This document shows positions 47,145-56,623 of a DNA stretch of 64,000 nucleotides, one piece after another. The DNA lies in the NCBI GenBank assembly GCA_000612485.1, contig CP007494.1, positions 2,852,001-2,916,000 on the forward strand. The letters are read 5' to 3'. Within the stretch, counting starts at the first letter, position 1. Each line of letters starts with the position of its first letter. The notes beneath the pieces are model-generated. The model saw only the letters and a list, made by a program, of their open reading frames with translations. It searched no databases and was not told where the DNA came from. Position numbers and translations under genes: made by a program. This stretch comes from Bordetella holmesii ATCC 51541 (GTDB lineage Bacteria; Pseudomonadota; Gammaproteobacteria; Burkholderiales; Burkholderiaceae_B).

Positions 47145-48041
47145 ATGAAGTGGTTCATCCTCGCCTTATTCGTCGTTACAGCCGTCGTGGTGCATTACCG
47201 CGGCCGCGTCAGGCACCGGTTTTCACGTCAGGCGCTTGATCACTCGACGTTTACCGCACCCATCAATGTGTTCATGTACGCCTTTTCTGGCGTGCCTAAT
47301 CAGCCCTATCTCGATCTGAAGTATTTTCCTCAGATCAAGGTGCTGATAGACCGCTGGGAAGACATTCGGGCCGAAGCGGAACAGTTGTTCGGGGACGGTC
47401 ACATCAAGGCCTCCGACAAGTACAACGACGCTGGCTTTAACTCGTTCTTCAAAAGCGGCTGGAAGCGCTTTTATCTCAAGTGGTATGACACCGACCATCC
47501 GTCGGCCCGGGCATTGTGCCCGCTGACGACGGAGCTGGTCAGCACTATTCCTGGCATGAAGGCCGCGATGTTTACGGCACTGCCCCCGGGTAGCCGCCTG
47601 CCGCGTCACCGTGACCCGTATGCAGGCTCATTGCGCTTTCATATGGGGCTGATCACGCCCAACAGTCCCGACTGTTATATCAATGTCGATGGCCAGGATT
47701 ATTACTGGCGCGATGGTGAGGCGGTCGTATTCGACGAAACATTCATTCATTACGCCGAAAACAAAACCGATCAGAATCGCATCATTCTGTTCTGCGATAT
47801 CGAGCGTCCCATGAAGTATCGCTGGGCTCAGGCCGTCAACAATTTCTTCGGTACCATCCTGCTGCGCGCGGCTACGTCTCCCAACCAGGAAGGGGATCGC
47901 ACCGGCGGGATCAACCGCATTTTCGGTGCGGTTTATGCGGTGCGCCGTTTTGGGAAAAGCATCAAGAAAAAAAACAAAACGGTTTACTACATCTTGAAAT
48001 GGATGCTGGTTCTGGGTATCTTCGCGTTGATATTTCTTTGA
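47145..48041 (+). CDS. lpxO: Lipid A 2-hydroxylase LpxO (aspartyl/asparaginyl beta-hydroxylase family)
   Basis: The 298-residue protein has an N-terminal membrane helix (MKWFILALFVVTAVVVHYRG) and a 2-oxoglutarate/Fe(II)-dependent hydroxylase domain. Iron-binding residues appear in SRLPRHRDPYAGSLRFH (His-x-Asp) and FDETFIHYAENKTDQNRIILF. Match to LpxO includes FFKSGWKRFYLKWYD. A C-terminal hydrophobic helix anchors it. LpxO adds a 2-hydroxyl to a secondary acyl chain of lipid A, altering outer-membrane properties and host recognition. AGGGAG precedes the ATG. A hairpin (48065-48090) follows. Confidence 0.9.
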   Translation: MKWFILALFVVTAVVVHYRGRVRHRFSRQALDHSTFTAPINVFMYAFSGVPNQPYLDLKYFPQIKVLIDRWEDIRAEAEQLFGDGHIKASDKYNDAGFNSFFKSGWKRFYLKWYDTDHPSARALCPLTTELVSTIPGMKAAMFTALPPGSRLPRHRDPYAGSLRFHMGLITPNSPDCYINVDGQDYYWRDGEAVVFDETFIHYAENKTDQNRIILFCDIERPMKYRWAQAVNNFFGTILLRAATSPNQEGDRTGGINRIFGAVYAVRRFGKSIKKKNKTVYYILKWMLVLGIFALIFL

Positions 48042-48108
48042 TAGGCCGAACCGGCGACAGTTTCCAACGCCCGCTTTGCCGCGGGCGTTGTCATGTGCGG
48101 AGTCTGGG

Positions 48109-48869
48109 ATGCATGTATTTATAACCGGCGCAAGCTCGGGGCTGGGCCTGGCGCTGGCCGAAGAATATGCACGGCGAGGGGCGCGGCTCGGGTTGGTGGG
48201 GCGGCGCAAAGCGGCGCTGGACAGCCTGGCTGCCCGGCTGCCCGGCGAACACTATGTCTATGCGCTCGATGTGCGCGATCGAAGCGCCTTGCATGCGGCC
48301 GCGCGTGACTTTCTTGCCCGATGCGGCGCAGGCGTGGATGTGGTGATCGCCAGCGCGGGCATCAGCGCCGGGACCCTGACCGAAGCCACGGAGGATTTCG
48401 AGGTCTTCGAGGCGATTTTCCAGACCAATGTCATGGCCACCGTGGCCACGTTCGAGCCCTTCATCGACGCGATGAAGGCGCAGGGCGGAGGGCGCCTGGT
48501 AGGCATAGCCAGCGTGGCCGGTATTCGGGGGTTACCGGGGCAGGGGCTTACAGCGCCTCCAAGTCGGCCGTCATCACGTATTGCGAGAGCCTGCGCCTGG
48601 AGCTGGCCGCCGATGGCATCGGCGTGGTGACGATCGCACCGGGTTATGTCGACACGCCAATGACGCAGCACAACCCCTACCGCATGCCTTTTCTCATGTC
48701 TGCGGAAAAGTTTGCCCGCCGTGCAATACGCACGATAGAGGCAGGCGCGTCCTATCGGGTCATCCCTTGGCAGATGGGGGTGGTCAGCCGCCTGATGCGG
48801 CTCATTCCCAATGTCCTCTATGACGTGTTGGCACGCAACGCCCCGCGCAAGCCGCGCGCGCGGCGTTGA
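48109..48869 (+). pseudogene. Short-chain dehydrogenase/reductase, one frameshift
   Basis: The protein of about 253 residues has the Rossmann glycine motif ITGASSGLGLALAEEYARRG, the NAG-like DVVIASAGISAGT, the catalytic Ser in GIASVAGIRG and, after the break, the Tyr-x-x-x-Lys motif (YSASKSAVITYCESLRLEL). It reduces or oxidises an unknown substrate with NAD(P)H. At 48537-48540 a run of four G should be five: LPGQGLTA must become LPGAGAYSASK. Start MHVFITGASSG at 48109. Both parts flank the break seamlessly, suggesting a single missing base. Confidence 0.87.
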
Positions 48870-48874
48870 CGCGT

Positions 48875-49513
48875 TCAGGGCTGCACATCATTGCCGACCT
48901 CATCGGCAATGTGTTTGACGTCACCCCAGTCCAGGATGCGCCACTGCCGGCCCTGCACGCTGACCCGATTGATGCTCACATTGAACAGGGTGGCCTGGCG
49001 AGGAGCGTTCAGGGACACCCCGCTGGCCTGGCGCCATATGATGTCCAGTACGGCACCATGGGTGAAGGCCAGCAGCCGTTGGCCGTCGTGGCGTTGCGCC
49101 AAGTCTTCCACGGCCGCCACGATGCGGGCATTGAACTGCCCCAGCGTCTCTCCGCCGTCGACGACGCGTTCGGGGTCGCGGCTTTTCCAGGCCGCGGCTG
49201 CGGCGGGTGCCAGTTCGTCTATACGGTCCAGATCCAGCCCTTCGAGTACGCCGAAGCCGCGCTCGCGGATACCGGGCTCGGGGCGCACGCGCAGCCCCAG
49301 CGCCTGGCTGACCGGCGTGGCGGTGGCCAGGGTGCGCTGCAAGTCACTGCTGTAGAGGGCATCGAAAGGCAGCGGCTCGCTGCCCAGCCGCTCGGCCAGG
49401 GCACGTGCCTGCGCCTGTCCAGCATCATTTAGCGGTGTGTCTTGCCACCCTTGCAGGCGGCGTTGGCGATTCCAGTCGGTTTCGCTATGTCGGATAAACC
49501 AGATTTCAGTCAT
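48875..49513 (-). CDS. Histidine phosphatase family protein (phosphoglycerate mutase-like)
   Basis: The 212-residue protein begins MTEIWFIRHSETDWNRQRRLQGWQD. The catalytic His in RHSETDWN, the downstream acidic residue (RERGFGVLEGL) and the second His in AFTHGAVLDI are all present. It resembles GpmB/PhoE-type phosphatases rather than the dPGM enzyme. The start overlaps the end of the LysR gene by eight bases, so both are co-translated in that order (LysR, phosphatase). It converges with the SDR gene, leaving five bases between stops. Substrate unknown. Confidence 0.88.
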   Translation of the reverse strand: MTEIWFIRHSETDWNRQRRLQGWQDTPLNDAGQAQARALAERLGSEPLPFDALYSSDLQRTLATATPVSQALGLRVRPEPGIRERGFGVLEGLDLDRIDELAPAAAAAWKSRDPERVVDGGETLGQFNARIVAAVEDLAQRHDGQRLLAFTHGAVLDIIWRQASGVSLNAPRQATLFNVSINRVSVQGRQWRILDWGDVKHIADEVGNDVQP

Positions 49514-50414
49514 GAGTTGCGGTGGCGGTAGCGCCAGGTTTCCAGATTTTCTGCACTAGCGAGCTTAGCGCGACCAGCAAGGCTTCGCCAGCATGCTCCG
49601 GGGATTGAATAAAGCCCAGCATGGCATCGGCGCGCGCTTGCCCCCACACAATGAAGTCGCCGGCCGCCGCGCCTGCCAGCGCGGTTTCTTCGCGCAGCAG
49701 TGCGCAGCCCGCGCCAGCGCGCACCATCGCGTCCAGATTGGCCTGGTCATCGTTTTGCATGACCACGCGCGGCGCCAGACCGTGGCGCTCGAACATGTCA
49801 CGCAATAGCAAATGAGTGTGACTGCCGGCAGGTCCATCCAGCCAGGGCAATTGGGCGATGTCGCGCCACCCGGCGCGGGTCAGCGCATCGCGCATGGTTT
49901 TGGGCACGGCCAGGCGGTAGCGCACACTGCGCAGTGGTCGCCATTGCACGGCACGCGGCGGATGGGCGACGATGAGCAGTGCCGCGGCCAGCCGTCCGCC
50001 CTGGACCTGCTCCAGCAGCGCGTCGGCCGTCAGGATGTGCGTCTTGAGTTCGACCATGGGCAGGCTTTGCATCAAGGTCGAGGCCAGATCGCCCAAGCGC
50101 AGGAATTCCGGCCGCTCGCTGGGCAATCCCAGGTCCAGTGCGCCTTGCAGAGCACCCTGCAACTGCTGAGCTTCGGATTTGAGCTGGGCCCCGAGCACCA
50201 GTAGCGCTTCGGCCGTGGGCAGCAGCACTTCGCCCGAACGAGCCAGCACCATGCGTCCGGCGCTGCGCTCGAACAGCGCCACGCCCAGGCTTTGTTCCAG
50301 GGCCTTGATCTGGGCACTGACAGCGGGTTGGGTCAGAGACAGGGCGTCGGCGGCACGAGTCAGGTGGCCCAGGCGGGCCACCGTGACGAACGCGCGGAGC
50401 TGATAGATTTCCAC
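49506..50414 (-). CDS. LysR-family transcriptional regulator
   Basis: The protein of 302 residues has a winged HTH (MEIYQLRAFVTVARLGHLTRAADALSLTQPAVSAQIKALE) and the LysR effector domain. It is immediately downstream of the ABC transporter genes on the same strand (start about 12 bp from the ATPase stop), so it may be an operon member rather than a divergent regulator. Its end overlaps the histidine phosphatase start. Effector and targets are unknown; the adjacent importer is the best guess from position. Confidence 0.9.
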   Translation of the reverse strand: MEIYQLRAFVTVARLGHLTRAADALSLTQPAVSAQIKALEQSLGVALFERSAGRMVLARSGEVLLPTAEALLVLGAQLKSEAQQLQGALQGALDLGLPSERPEFLRLGDLASTLMQSLPMVELKTHILTADALLEQVQGGRLAAALLIVAHPPRAVQWRPLRSVRYRLAVPKTMRDALTRAGWRDIAQLPWLDGPAGSHTHLLLRDMFERHGLAPRVVMQNDDQANLDAMVRAGAGCALLREETALAGAAAGDFIVWGQARADAMLGFIQSPEHAGEALLVALSSLVQKIWKPGATATATHD

Positions 50415-50425
50415 GACCGCCCGGA

Positions 50426-51516
50426 TCAGGTGGCCAGCAGTCGAATCTGCGTGGGTTCGAGGCCGACCGATACGGGCGCGCCGATAGGGAAGGGAGAAAG
50501 GCCGGCCATATGGGTTTGATCCGCAGTCAGGCGCTGTTCGCCCACTGAAAGTTGATAACGGGTGAATTCTCCCAGGAATTCACTGGCCTCGACTACTGCA
50601 GGCAGCCAGACATAGCGTGCATCGCCGGTGCCATCGGCCATTTCGATCTGGACCGTATGGGGCCTGAAGCTCGCGGCCAGGCGCGCCGAATCCGGAATAT
50701 CGCCCGTTACGGGCAAATGAAGCTCACCCACCCCCTCGACGGCCAGCAATACGCTGTCGCTGCGGCGTTCGCGAACCTGGCCCTCCAGCACATTCATGGT
50801 GCCCACAAAGTCGGCGACGAACCGGTTTACCGGGTAGTCGAACAGGGTGGTGGGCGTGCCGATCTGCTGAACCACGCCGCGGTCAAGCACGGCCATGCGG
50901 TCGGCCGTGGTCATGGCTTCCTCCGGCCGTGGGAGACGAAAATCGTGGTGATGCCCAGTCGGCGCTGCAGCGCCAACAGGTCCTGACGCATCTGCACGCG
51001 CAGTTTCTTGTCCAGGTTGGACAGCGGCTCGTCTAGCAGCAACACCTGCGGCTCGATCACGATTGTGCGGGCCAGTGCCACGCGTTGCTGCTGGCCTCCC
51101 GAGAGTTGATTGGGACGGCGCTTGGCAAATTGCGCCAGCCCGACCAGTTCGAGGGCATCCTGCACACGCTCCTGGATCTGCGCCCGCGGCAACTTGCGTT
51201 CGACCAGACCGAACGCTACGTTGTCCCATACCGTCATATGTGGCCAGAGCGCGTAGTTCTGGAACACCATCCCGATGTTGCGCTTCCAGGGCGGCGTGCC
51301 GCTGATGTCCTTGCCGTCGATGAGCAACTGGCCATGGCTGTGCTGGTTGAAACCGGCGATCAGCCGCAGCAGCGTGGACTTGCCGGAGCCCGAGGGCCCC
51401 AGCAGGGCGAAGAATTACCCTGGCTCGATGTTGATGTTGATGTTGATGTCCTTGAGGACCTCGTTCTTGCCATAGGAGAGCCGGATGTTGCGGCACTCAA
51501 CGCTGATTTTCTTCAT
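50426..51516 (-). pseudogene. ABC transporter ATP-binding protein (FbpC/PotA class), nonsense codon and frameshift
   Basis: Start MKKISVECRNIRLSYGKNEVL. Walker A GPSGSGKSTLLRL, Q-loop VFQNYALWPHMTVWDNVAFGL, signature LSGGQQQRVALARTI, Walker B VLLLDEPLSNLDKK and a C-terminal TOBE-type domain are visible. Two defects: a TAA (51415-51417, minus strand) replaces the usual Glu of the PGE(F)FALLGPSG segment just before Walker A, and one G appears missing near 50923 so IFVSHG continues REEAMTTADRMAVLDRG. A hexanucleotide repeat encoding Asn-Ile sits just before the TAA. It should power the flanking FbpA/FbpB-type importer. The TAA is a base substitution, not a homopolymer indel. Confidence 0.85.
51427..51449 (+). 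repeat. Hexanucleotide tandem repeat GATGTT (about 3.8 copies) in the ATPase gene
   Basis: On the coding strand this is ATCAAC repeated, encoding Ile-Asn dipeptides (DINININIEP). Related ATPases have only one such unit before the Glu-Pro-Gly turn. Being six bases long, copy-number change adds or removes two residues without shifting the frame. Confidence 0.8.
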
Positions 51517-51519
51517 GGT

Positions 51520-53211
51520 TCAGTCCTGCGCCGGGCGTTGGCGGGATGATGCCCGCTCGACCAGCAGATGAGAAACATAAGTGCCTATGCCTACTGCCAC
51601 GACGGCCAGCACGCCGAGCGCGGCGCCTGGACCCCGCCCGGCTGCGCTTTGCATATACAGGTAAATCCCGTAGCTCATGGGAGCCTGACTGTCGCGCGTG
51701 ACCAGCATGATCGTGGCCGACAGCTCCACGGCAGCGGTCACGAAGCTGGTGACAAATCCCGCCAGCATGCCACCTGCCATCAGGGGCACGACCACGCGAC
51801 GCAGTGTGCGCAGCCGGCTCGCGCCCAGGGACTCCGCCGCTTCTTCCAGTGAGATATTGATCTGCTGCAATGACGCCACGCAGGCGCGCAGAGCGTAGGG
51901 CAGCCGCCGTACCGAATAGGCGATCATGATGAGCACCCATGAGGACGTGAGCAGAACCCCGCCGATTTCCACGCCGCGGAAGGTGCGCAGGTAGCCGATG
52001 GCCAGCACAATGCCCGGAATGGCCAGGGCTGCCGAGGCCAGAAAGTCCAGCCATTGCCGCGCCGGCAGACGGGTGCGCAGTATCAGATAGGCGATGGCCG
52101 TGCCCAGCAGGACGTCGACACCTGCAACCAGACCGCAATACAAAAGCGTATTGGCGATCATGCCCTGCGACTCGGAGAACACCGCGGCATAGTGCGACAG
52201 GGTGTAGCCGTCGGGCAGGGGCGCGTAGCTCCAGACGCTGGCCAGCGACAGCAGCAGCACACCCAAGTGGGGTGAGAGCACCAGGGCGAGCACCAGAATG
52301 ATCCAGCCATAGGCCAGGATCGACTCGGCAGGGCGCAGCTTGCGCTTCTGGATCGCGCTGCCGCCCTTTTGCAGGGTGGAGTAGTCCTTGCCGCTGAGCA
52401 TGCGGGCCGAAAGCCACAGGGCCAGAATGGAAAAGCCGATCATGATCACGCTGATCACATAGCCCAGCGGATCCTCCAGGCCGACCTGTGTGATGCGCAG
52501 ATAGGCCTGCGGAGCCAGCATATTGGTGATGCCCAGCACCAGCGGAGTACCGAGGTCGTCGAAAACCTTGACAAACACCAGCGAGGTGCCGGCCACGTAA
52601 CCAGGCAGCGCCAGCGGTAAAATCACGCGGCGGAACAATCTGAAACCGCGAGACCCCAGATTGAAGGCTGCTTCCTCCATCGACCCGTCGATGTTGCGCA
52701 ACGCCACCACCAGGTTCATCAGGATGAAGGGGAAGTAATGGATAGATTCGACGAAAATGACGCCATTGAGCCCCTCCATGAATGGAAGGGTGATGCCGAA
52801 CCAGTCGTCCAGCAACAGATTCACCGAACCTGAACGCCCAAAGAGCAATTGCATGGCGACCGCGCCCACAAACGGCGGCATGATCAGCGGCAGCACTCCG
52901 AGCGTCTGGATGAGCAGCGCACCGCGGAAGTCAAACCGCACGGTGAAATACGCCAGTGGTATGGCGATCACCGATGCCAGCAAAGCGGACCAGCCCGCGA
53001 CGTAGAGGCTGTTGAAGAACGCTTCCTGCATCAATGGCTGGCCAAAAAAAGCGCCGAAATGGCCAAGCGTAAAACTGCCGTCCGCGTTGACGAAGGCGGT
53101 ATAGAAGACCGTGCCGACTGGAAAGACCAGGAAAAGCACCAAGAAGGTCAGCACCAGCAAGGCGGCCAGCAGCGGCCCGGCGGGCAGGCGGGATCGACCC
53201 GTGAGCATCAT
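51520..53211 (-). CDS. ABC transporter permease, fused two-domain (FbpB/PhnU class)
   Basis: The 563-residue protein contains two binding-protein-dependent permease modules in tandem. Each has an EAA loop: module 1 near SMEEAAFNLGSRGFRLFRRVILPLALPG, module 2 near SLEEAAESLGASRLRTLRRVVVPLM. About 12 helices in total. Such fused permeases belong to ferric-iron (FbpB) and 2-aminoethylphosphonate (PhnU-like) importers with one ATPase and one binding protein, as encoded on both sides here. The ATPase gene starts three bases after this stop. Start codon at 53211. Confidence 0.9.
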   Translation of the reverse strand: MMLTGRSRLPAGPLLAALLVLTFLVLFLVFPVGTVFYTAFVNADGSFTLGHFGAFFGQPLMQEAFFNSLYVAGWSALLASVIAIPLAYFTVRFDFRGALLIQTLGVLPLIMPPFVGAVAMQLLFGRSGSVNLLLDDWFGITLPFMEGLNGVIFVESIHYFPFILMNLVVALRNIDGSMEEAAFNLGSRGFRLFRRVILPLALPGYVAGTSLVFVKVFDDLGTPLVLGITNMLAPQAYLRITQVGLEDPLGYVISVIMIGFSILALWLSARMLSGKDYSTLQKGGSAIQKRKLRPAESILAYGWIILVLALVLSPHLGVLLLSLASVWSYAPLPDGYTLSHYAAVFSESQGMIANTLLYCGLVAGVDVLLGTAIAYLILRTRLPARQWLDFLASAALAIPGIVLAIGYLRTFRGVEIGGVLLTSSWVLIMIAYSVRRLPYALRACVASLQQINISLEEAAESLGASRLRTLRRVVVPLMAGGMLAGFVTSFVTAAVELSATIMLVTRDSQAPMSYGIYLYMQSAAGRGPGAALGVLAVVAVGIGTYVSHLLVERASSRQRPAQD

Positions 53212-53277
53212 GAGGGTTCCTGCGCAAAGAGAAGAGGGCGCTGGCTCGCACGAGCCAGCGCATGCCCCTGCCGGGGG

Positions 53278-54598
53278 TTACAGGGCGGCGGCTTCGCGAG
53301 CCACCTTTACCGCTTGTTCATAGTTGGCGCGGGCCTTGCTGTTCCATTCGCCTTCGAGTTGCGTGAGCTTCTGATTGACCGCGGCGTCTTTCTTGTTGCC
53401 CGCGAACAGTTTCAGAAACTCAGGGTCGGCGACCGTTTTGCCATCGACGACCTGCGACCAGGTCAGCTTGCGTGCCTGGGCAAGCAGCTCGGCAGCCTTG
53501 CCTTGACCCGCGCGCTCGCCGAGCTTGGCCTCTGCCTCGTAGATGGCTTTGGTGGCAGCCTGGAGTTCCTTCAGGCGGAACGTGATCGTCTGGTCATACA
53601 GGCTTTGCACCACGTAGTAGCGTGTCTGGGACAGGTCGGCGTCAAAGTGCACTTTGCTGCGGCGTGCGATCTCGGCCGGGTCTGGATAGCCCGGCGGAAT
53701 CTTGCCCTTCATGTCCGCATAAGGCAGCACCGGCAGGCGCGAAATCTTGGGTTCGAGCAGCAGTTCCTGCCCGGCCTGGCTAAGCGTGAAAGCGATGAAC
53801 TTCTTGCCTTCCTCGGCATTCTTGGCCCCATCGATCAGCGCGATATTGGCCGGCACGATGGAAGTCTCGCTCGGGTAGACGAACTCCACCGGGAACTTGG
53901 AGTACTTGCTCGACAGACCAAAGAAATCGATGACCGGACCCGCGCCGAATTGGCCGTTATTCACCCCGTCGGGAACTCCGAATGATCGTTCGGTGACGGC
54001 GCTGCTGTTGCCGGACATGCGCAGAATGGTCTGCCAGCCCTTGTCCCAGCCTTCCCCTTGCAGAATCGTCTCGACGGTCAGATGCATGGTGCCGGAACGC
54101 GAGGGGCGGTGATGCCCACATGGCCAAACCATTGCGCAGCAAGCAGATCCTTCCACTCTACCGGTGCTGGCAGCTTGTTGGCTTTGATATAGCGCGTGTT
54201 GTACATGATGCCGTAGCCGGTCAGGGCCTGGCCCATGTAAAGGCCGGAGGGGTCATTGATCGGATAGTTGCCGATCTTGTCCGGCACGGCTTTGTTCAGC
54301 ACATCCGGGGCCTTGGCTAGCAGCTTGTCGCGGCCGAGCACTTCAAAGGCGTCAGGCGCGCTGGCCCAGAATACTTCCGGGCGTTGGCCGGCCGGCGTTT
54401 CGCGCACGAAGGCAATACCCGAGACGGTGTCCTTGTTAAGAATCTCGACCGTGATCCCGGGGTTGGCCTTCTCAAAGGCCGCCTTGTAAACCTGGGTGAG
54501 ATCCTTAGGAAAGGACGTGATCACGGTGACGGTGCCGGCAAGGGCGGGGTGGTGGCGGCCAGCAGGGCGGCCGCCAGTGCAGTGCGCACGGCGTTCAT
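53278..54598 (-). pseudogene. ABC transporter periplasmic binding protein (FbpA-type family 1), two frameshifts
   Basis: Start MNAVRTALAAALLAATTP, a signal peptide; mature sequence TVTVITSFPKDLTQVYKAAFEKANPGITVEIL, then GYGIMYNTRYIKANKLP and KFPVEFVYPSETSIVPANIALIDGAKN. It resembles ferric-iron/2-aminoethylphosphonate-class binding proteins. Frame 1 ends soon after the signal peptide because one G is missing near 54545 (TTPALAGT is expected). A second break near 54103-54106, one C short, separates GITAP from SRSGTMHLTVETIL. Restoring both gives about 440 residues. Upstream in the same-strand order SBP, permease, ATPase, LysR, phosphatase. Ligand not determinable. Confidence 0.85.
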
Positions 54599-54695
54599 GG
54601 TTTGTCTCCTCGGTGTTTTTATGCGTAACAGACCATAGCCCTGGCTTGCGGGCGCGTCCAATCAGAAATTTTGATGTGCCCGATCAGCGCGGCCC

Positions 54696-54971
54696 TCAGG
54701 TCTGCAATTGCTGCAACTGCTGTTGCAGGACTTTCTGAATCTGGGTCTGCAAGGTGGCTGCCTGGGTGTTGAGTGCCTGCAATTGCTGAGCCTTCTGCTC
54801 GGCCGTCGCATTGCTATTGCGCACCCGGTCCATCTGCTGCTGCAACTGCCGCAGTTGCTGCTGTAGTTCTCGCAAGGTCTTTTGCAGCGAACTGTCGCTG
54901 GTGCCGGAGCTCGAATTGGTACTGCGGGACAGGCCGGTATAGGCGCTGGAGCCGACGGAGGAAATGGCCAT
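54696..54971 (-). CDS. Small Gln-rich coiled-coil protein (FlxA-like), unknown function
   Basis: The 91-residue protein begins MAISSVGSSAYTGLSRSTN, a Ser/Thr-rich head, then two heptad-rich helices dominated by Gln and Leu (LRELQQQLRQLQQQMDRV, and QLQALNTQAATLQTQIQKVL), ending QQQLQQLQT. No signal peptide or membrane helix. The pattern resembles FlxA-like family proteins. Its upstream region lacks a clear strong ribosome-binding sequence. It lies between the binding-protein gene and the divergent NCS2 permease. Role unknown. Confidence 0.7.
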   Translation of the reverse strand: MAISSVGSSAYTGLSRSTNSSSGTSDSSLQKTLRELQQQLRQLQQQMDRVRNSNATAEQKAQQLQALNTQAATLQTQIQKVLQQQLQQLQT

Positions 54972-55106
54972 ACTTCGGGTCCTCGGGCAGGGTGTGAGGG
55001 TTACTCCTAGTACGGCAGGGGGGCACGGAAACTTAAACCTTGTTGCCCATGCCTTGGGCAGCCCTTACACTTCGCCCCGAATCCCTACATAAGCCTCCAA
55101 TTTTTC

Positions 55107-56423
55107 ATGTCCGACTCCTATTTCCCGCGCTGGCGGCTGGCCGATGACACCGTGCCCGGCGTGCTGATTGCGCCCGATGAAAGGCTGTCCTGGCCCAAGA
55201 ACATCGCCATGGGCGCCCAGCACGTGGTGGCCATGTTCGGTTCGACCGTGCTTGCGCCGTTGCTTATGGGCTTTGACCCCAACGTCGCCATTCTGATGTC
55301 GGGTATCGGGACGCTGATATTCTTTCTGTTCGTCGGCGGCCGCGTGCCGAGTTATCTGGGGTCCAGTTTTGCCTTCATCGGTGGCGTGATCGCGGTGACA
55401 GGCTATGCCGGTTCGGGCCCCAATCCGAATATTGGTGTGGCCCTGGGGGCCATTATTGCCTGCGGGTTGGCGTATACGCTGATCGGCCTGGTTGTCTGGG
55501 TGGCCAATGCGCGGGGTGGTGCCGGCGCAAACTGGGTCGAGGCGTTGATGCCGCCGGTGGTCACCGGGGCTGTGGTCGCCGTCATCGGCCTGAACCTGGC
55601 GCCCATCGCCGCCAAAGGTGCGATGGGCAGTTCGGGTTTTGACACCGCCATGGCCATCGTCACCATCGTCTGCGTGGGCGGCATAGCCGTGTTCACGCGG
55701 GGCATGGTGCAGCGCCTTCTGATTCTCGTTGGCCTTATTCTGTCCTGCGTCATTTATGCCGTGCTGGCCAATGGCATGGGCCTGGGCAAAGCCATCGACT
55801 TCTCGGGCGTGGCAGCGGCGGCCTGGCTCGGTCTGCCGCATTTCGCCGCACCGGTCTTCACGGCTGAGGCCATGGGCCTGATCGTGCCGGTGGCCATTAT
55901 TCTGGTGGCGGAAAACCTCGGCCACCTCAAGGCCGTCAGTGCCATGACTGGCCGCGACATGGACCGCTACCTGGGCCGTGCCTTTGTGGGTGATGGCGTG
56001 GCCACCATGGTCTCTGCTGCGGTGGGCGGCACGGGCGTGACCACATATGCCGAGAATATCGGCGTCATGGCCGTCACGCGGATCTATTCCACGCTGGTTT
56101 TCGTGCTGGCCGCGGTCATTGCCATCGTGCTGGGCTTTTCGCCCAAGTTCGGCGCCTTGATTCAAACCATTCCGGGCCCAGTCCTTGGGGGCATGTCGGT
56201 GGTGGTGTTTGGCCTGATCGCCATTGCCGGGGCACGGATATGGGTCGTCAACCAGGTCGATTTCAGCGACAACCGCAACCTGATCGTGGCGGCGGTCACC
56301 TTGGTGCTGGGCGCGGGCGACTTCACCGTCAAGTTGGGTAACTTCACCCTTGGCGGCATCGGGACCGCGACTTTCGGTGCCATCATTCTCTATGCCATTT
56401 TGGGCCGGGCGCGGCGCCGCTGA
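55107..56423 (+). CDS. NCS2-family uracil/xanthine permease (UraA/RutG-like)
   Basis: The 438-residue nucleobase:cation symporter has about 14 helices. Signatures include LSWPKNIAMGAQHVVAMFGSTVLAPLLMGFDPNVAILMSGIGTLIF at the N-terminus, SYLGSSFAFIGG, LVAENLGHLKAVSAMTGRDM with the substrate-binding Glu, and AVGGTGVTTYAENIGVMAVTR. The QHVVAMFGSTVLAP and TYAENIGVM forms are those of uracil/pyrimidine carriers (UraA, RutG). Transport of a pyrimidine fits the nearby carAB genes but no direct link is shown. Start at ATG 55107. Confidence 0.9.
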   Translation: MSDSYFPRWRLADDTVPGVLIAPDERLSWPKNIAMGAQHVVAMFGSTVLAPLLMGFDPNVAILMSGIGTLIFFLFVGGRVPSYLGSSFAFIGGVIAVTGYAGSGPNPNIGVALGAIIACGLAYTLIGLVVWVANARGGAGANWVEALMPPVVTGAVVAVIGLNLAPIAAKGAMGSSGFDTAMAIVTIVCVGGIAVFTRGMVQRLLILVGLILSCVIYAVLANGMGLGKAIDFSGVAAAAWLGLPHFAAPVFTAEAMGLIVPVAIILVAENLGHLKAVSAMTGRDMDRYLGRAFVGDGVATMVSAAVGGTGVTTYAENIGVMAVTRIYSTLVFVLAAVIAIVLGFSPKFGALIQTIPGPVLGGMSVVVFGLIAIAGARIWVVNQVDFSDNRNLIVAAVTLVLGAGDFTVKLGNFTLGGIGTATFGAIILYAILGRARRR

Positions 56424-56623
56424 CGATGACGGCGCCCAGGCGGCAGGCGATAGCGAGCGGCGCGGCGGGAGTGATCCGCGCTGCCGGGCGTGCGAATGCG
56501 GCCACGCGAGACCGCAGTTGCACTTGGCTTTTGGTTGCTTGAACGAAAGGCCTCAGCCTTGAGGCAACTGGCGCTTCCGCGCCGCCCCTATCGGGGGATC
56601 ACCCAACGAGGTGTACTGTCGCC

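Noticed and set aside
44408..47158. 916-codon open frame antisense to carB
   Set aside because: Same reason: carB on the plus strand has full family motifs, and this frame is rich in His, Gln and Arg without a domain.
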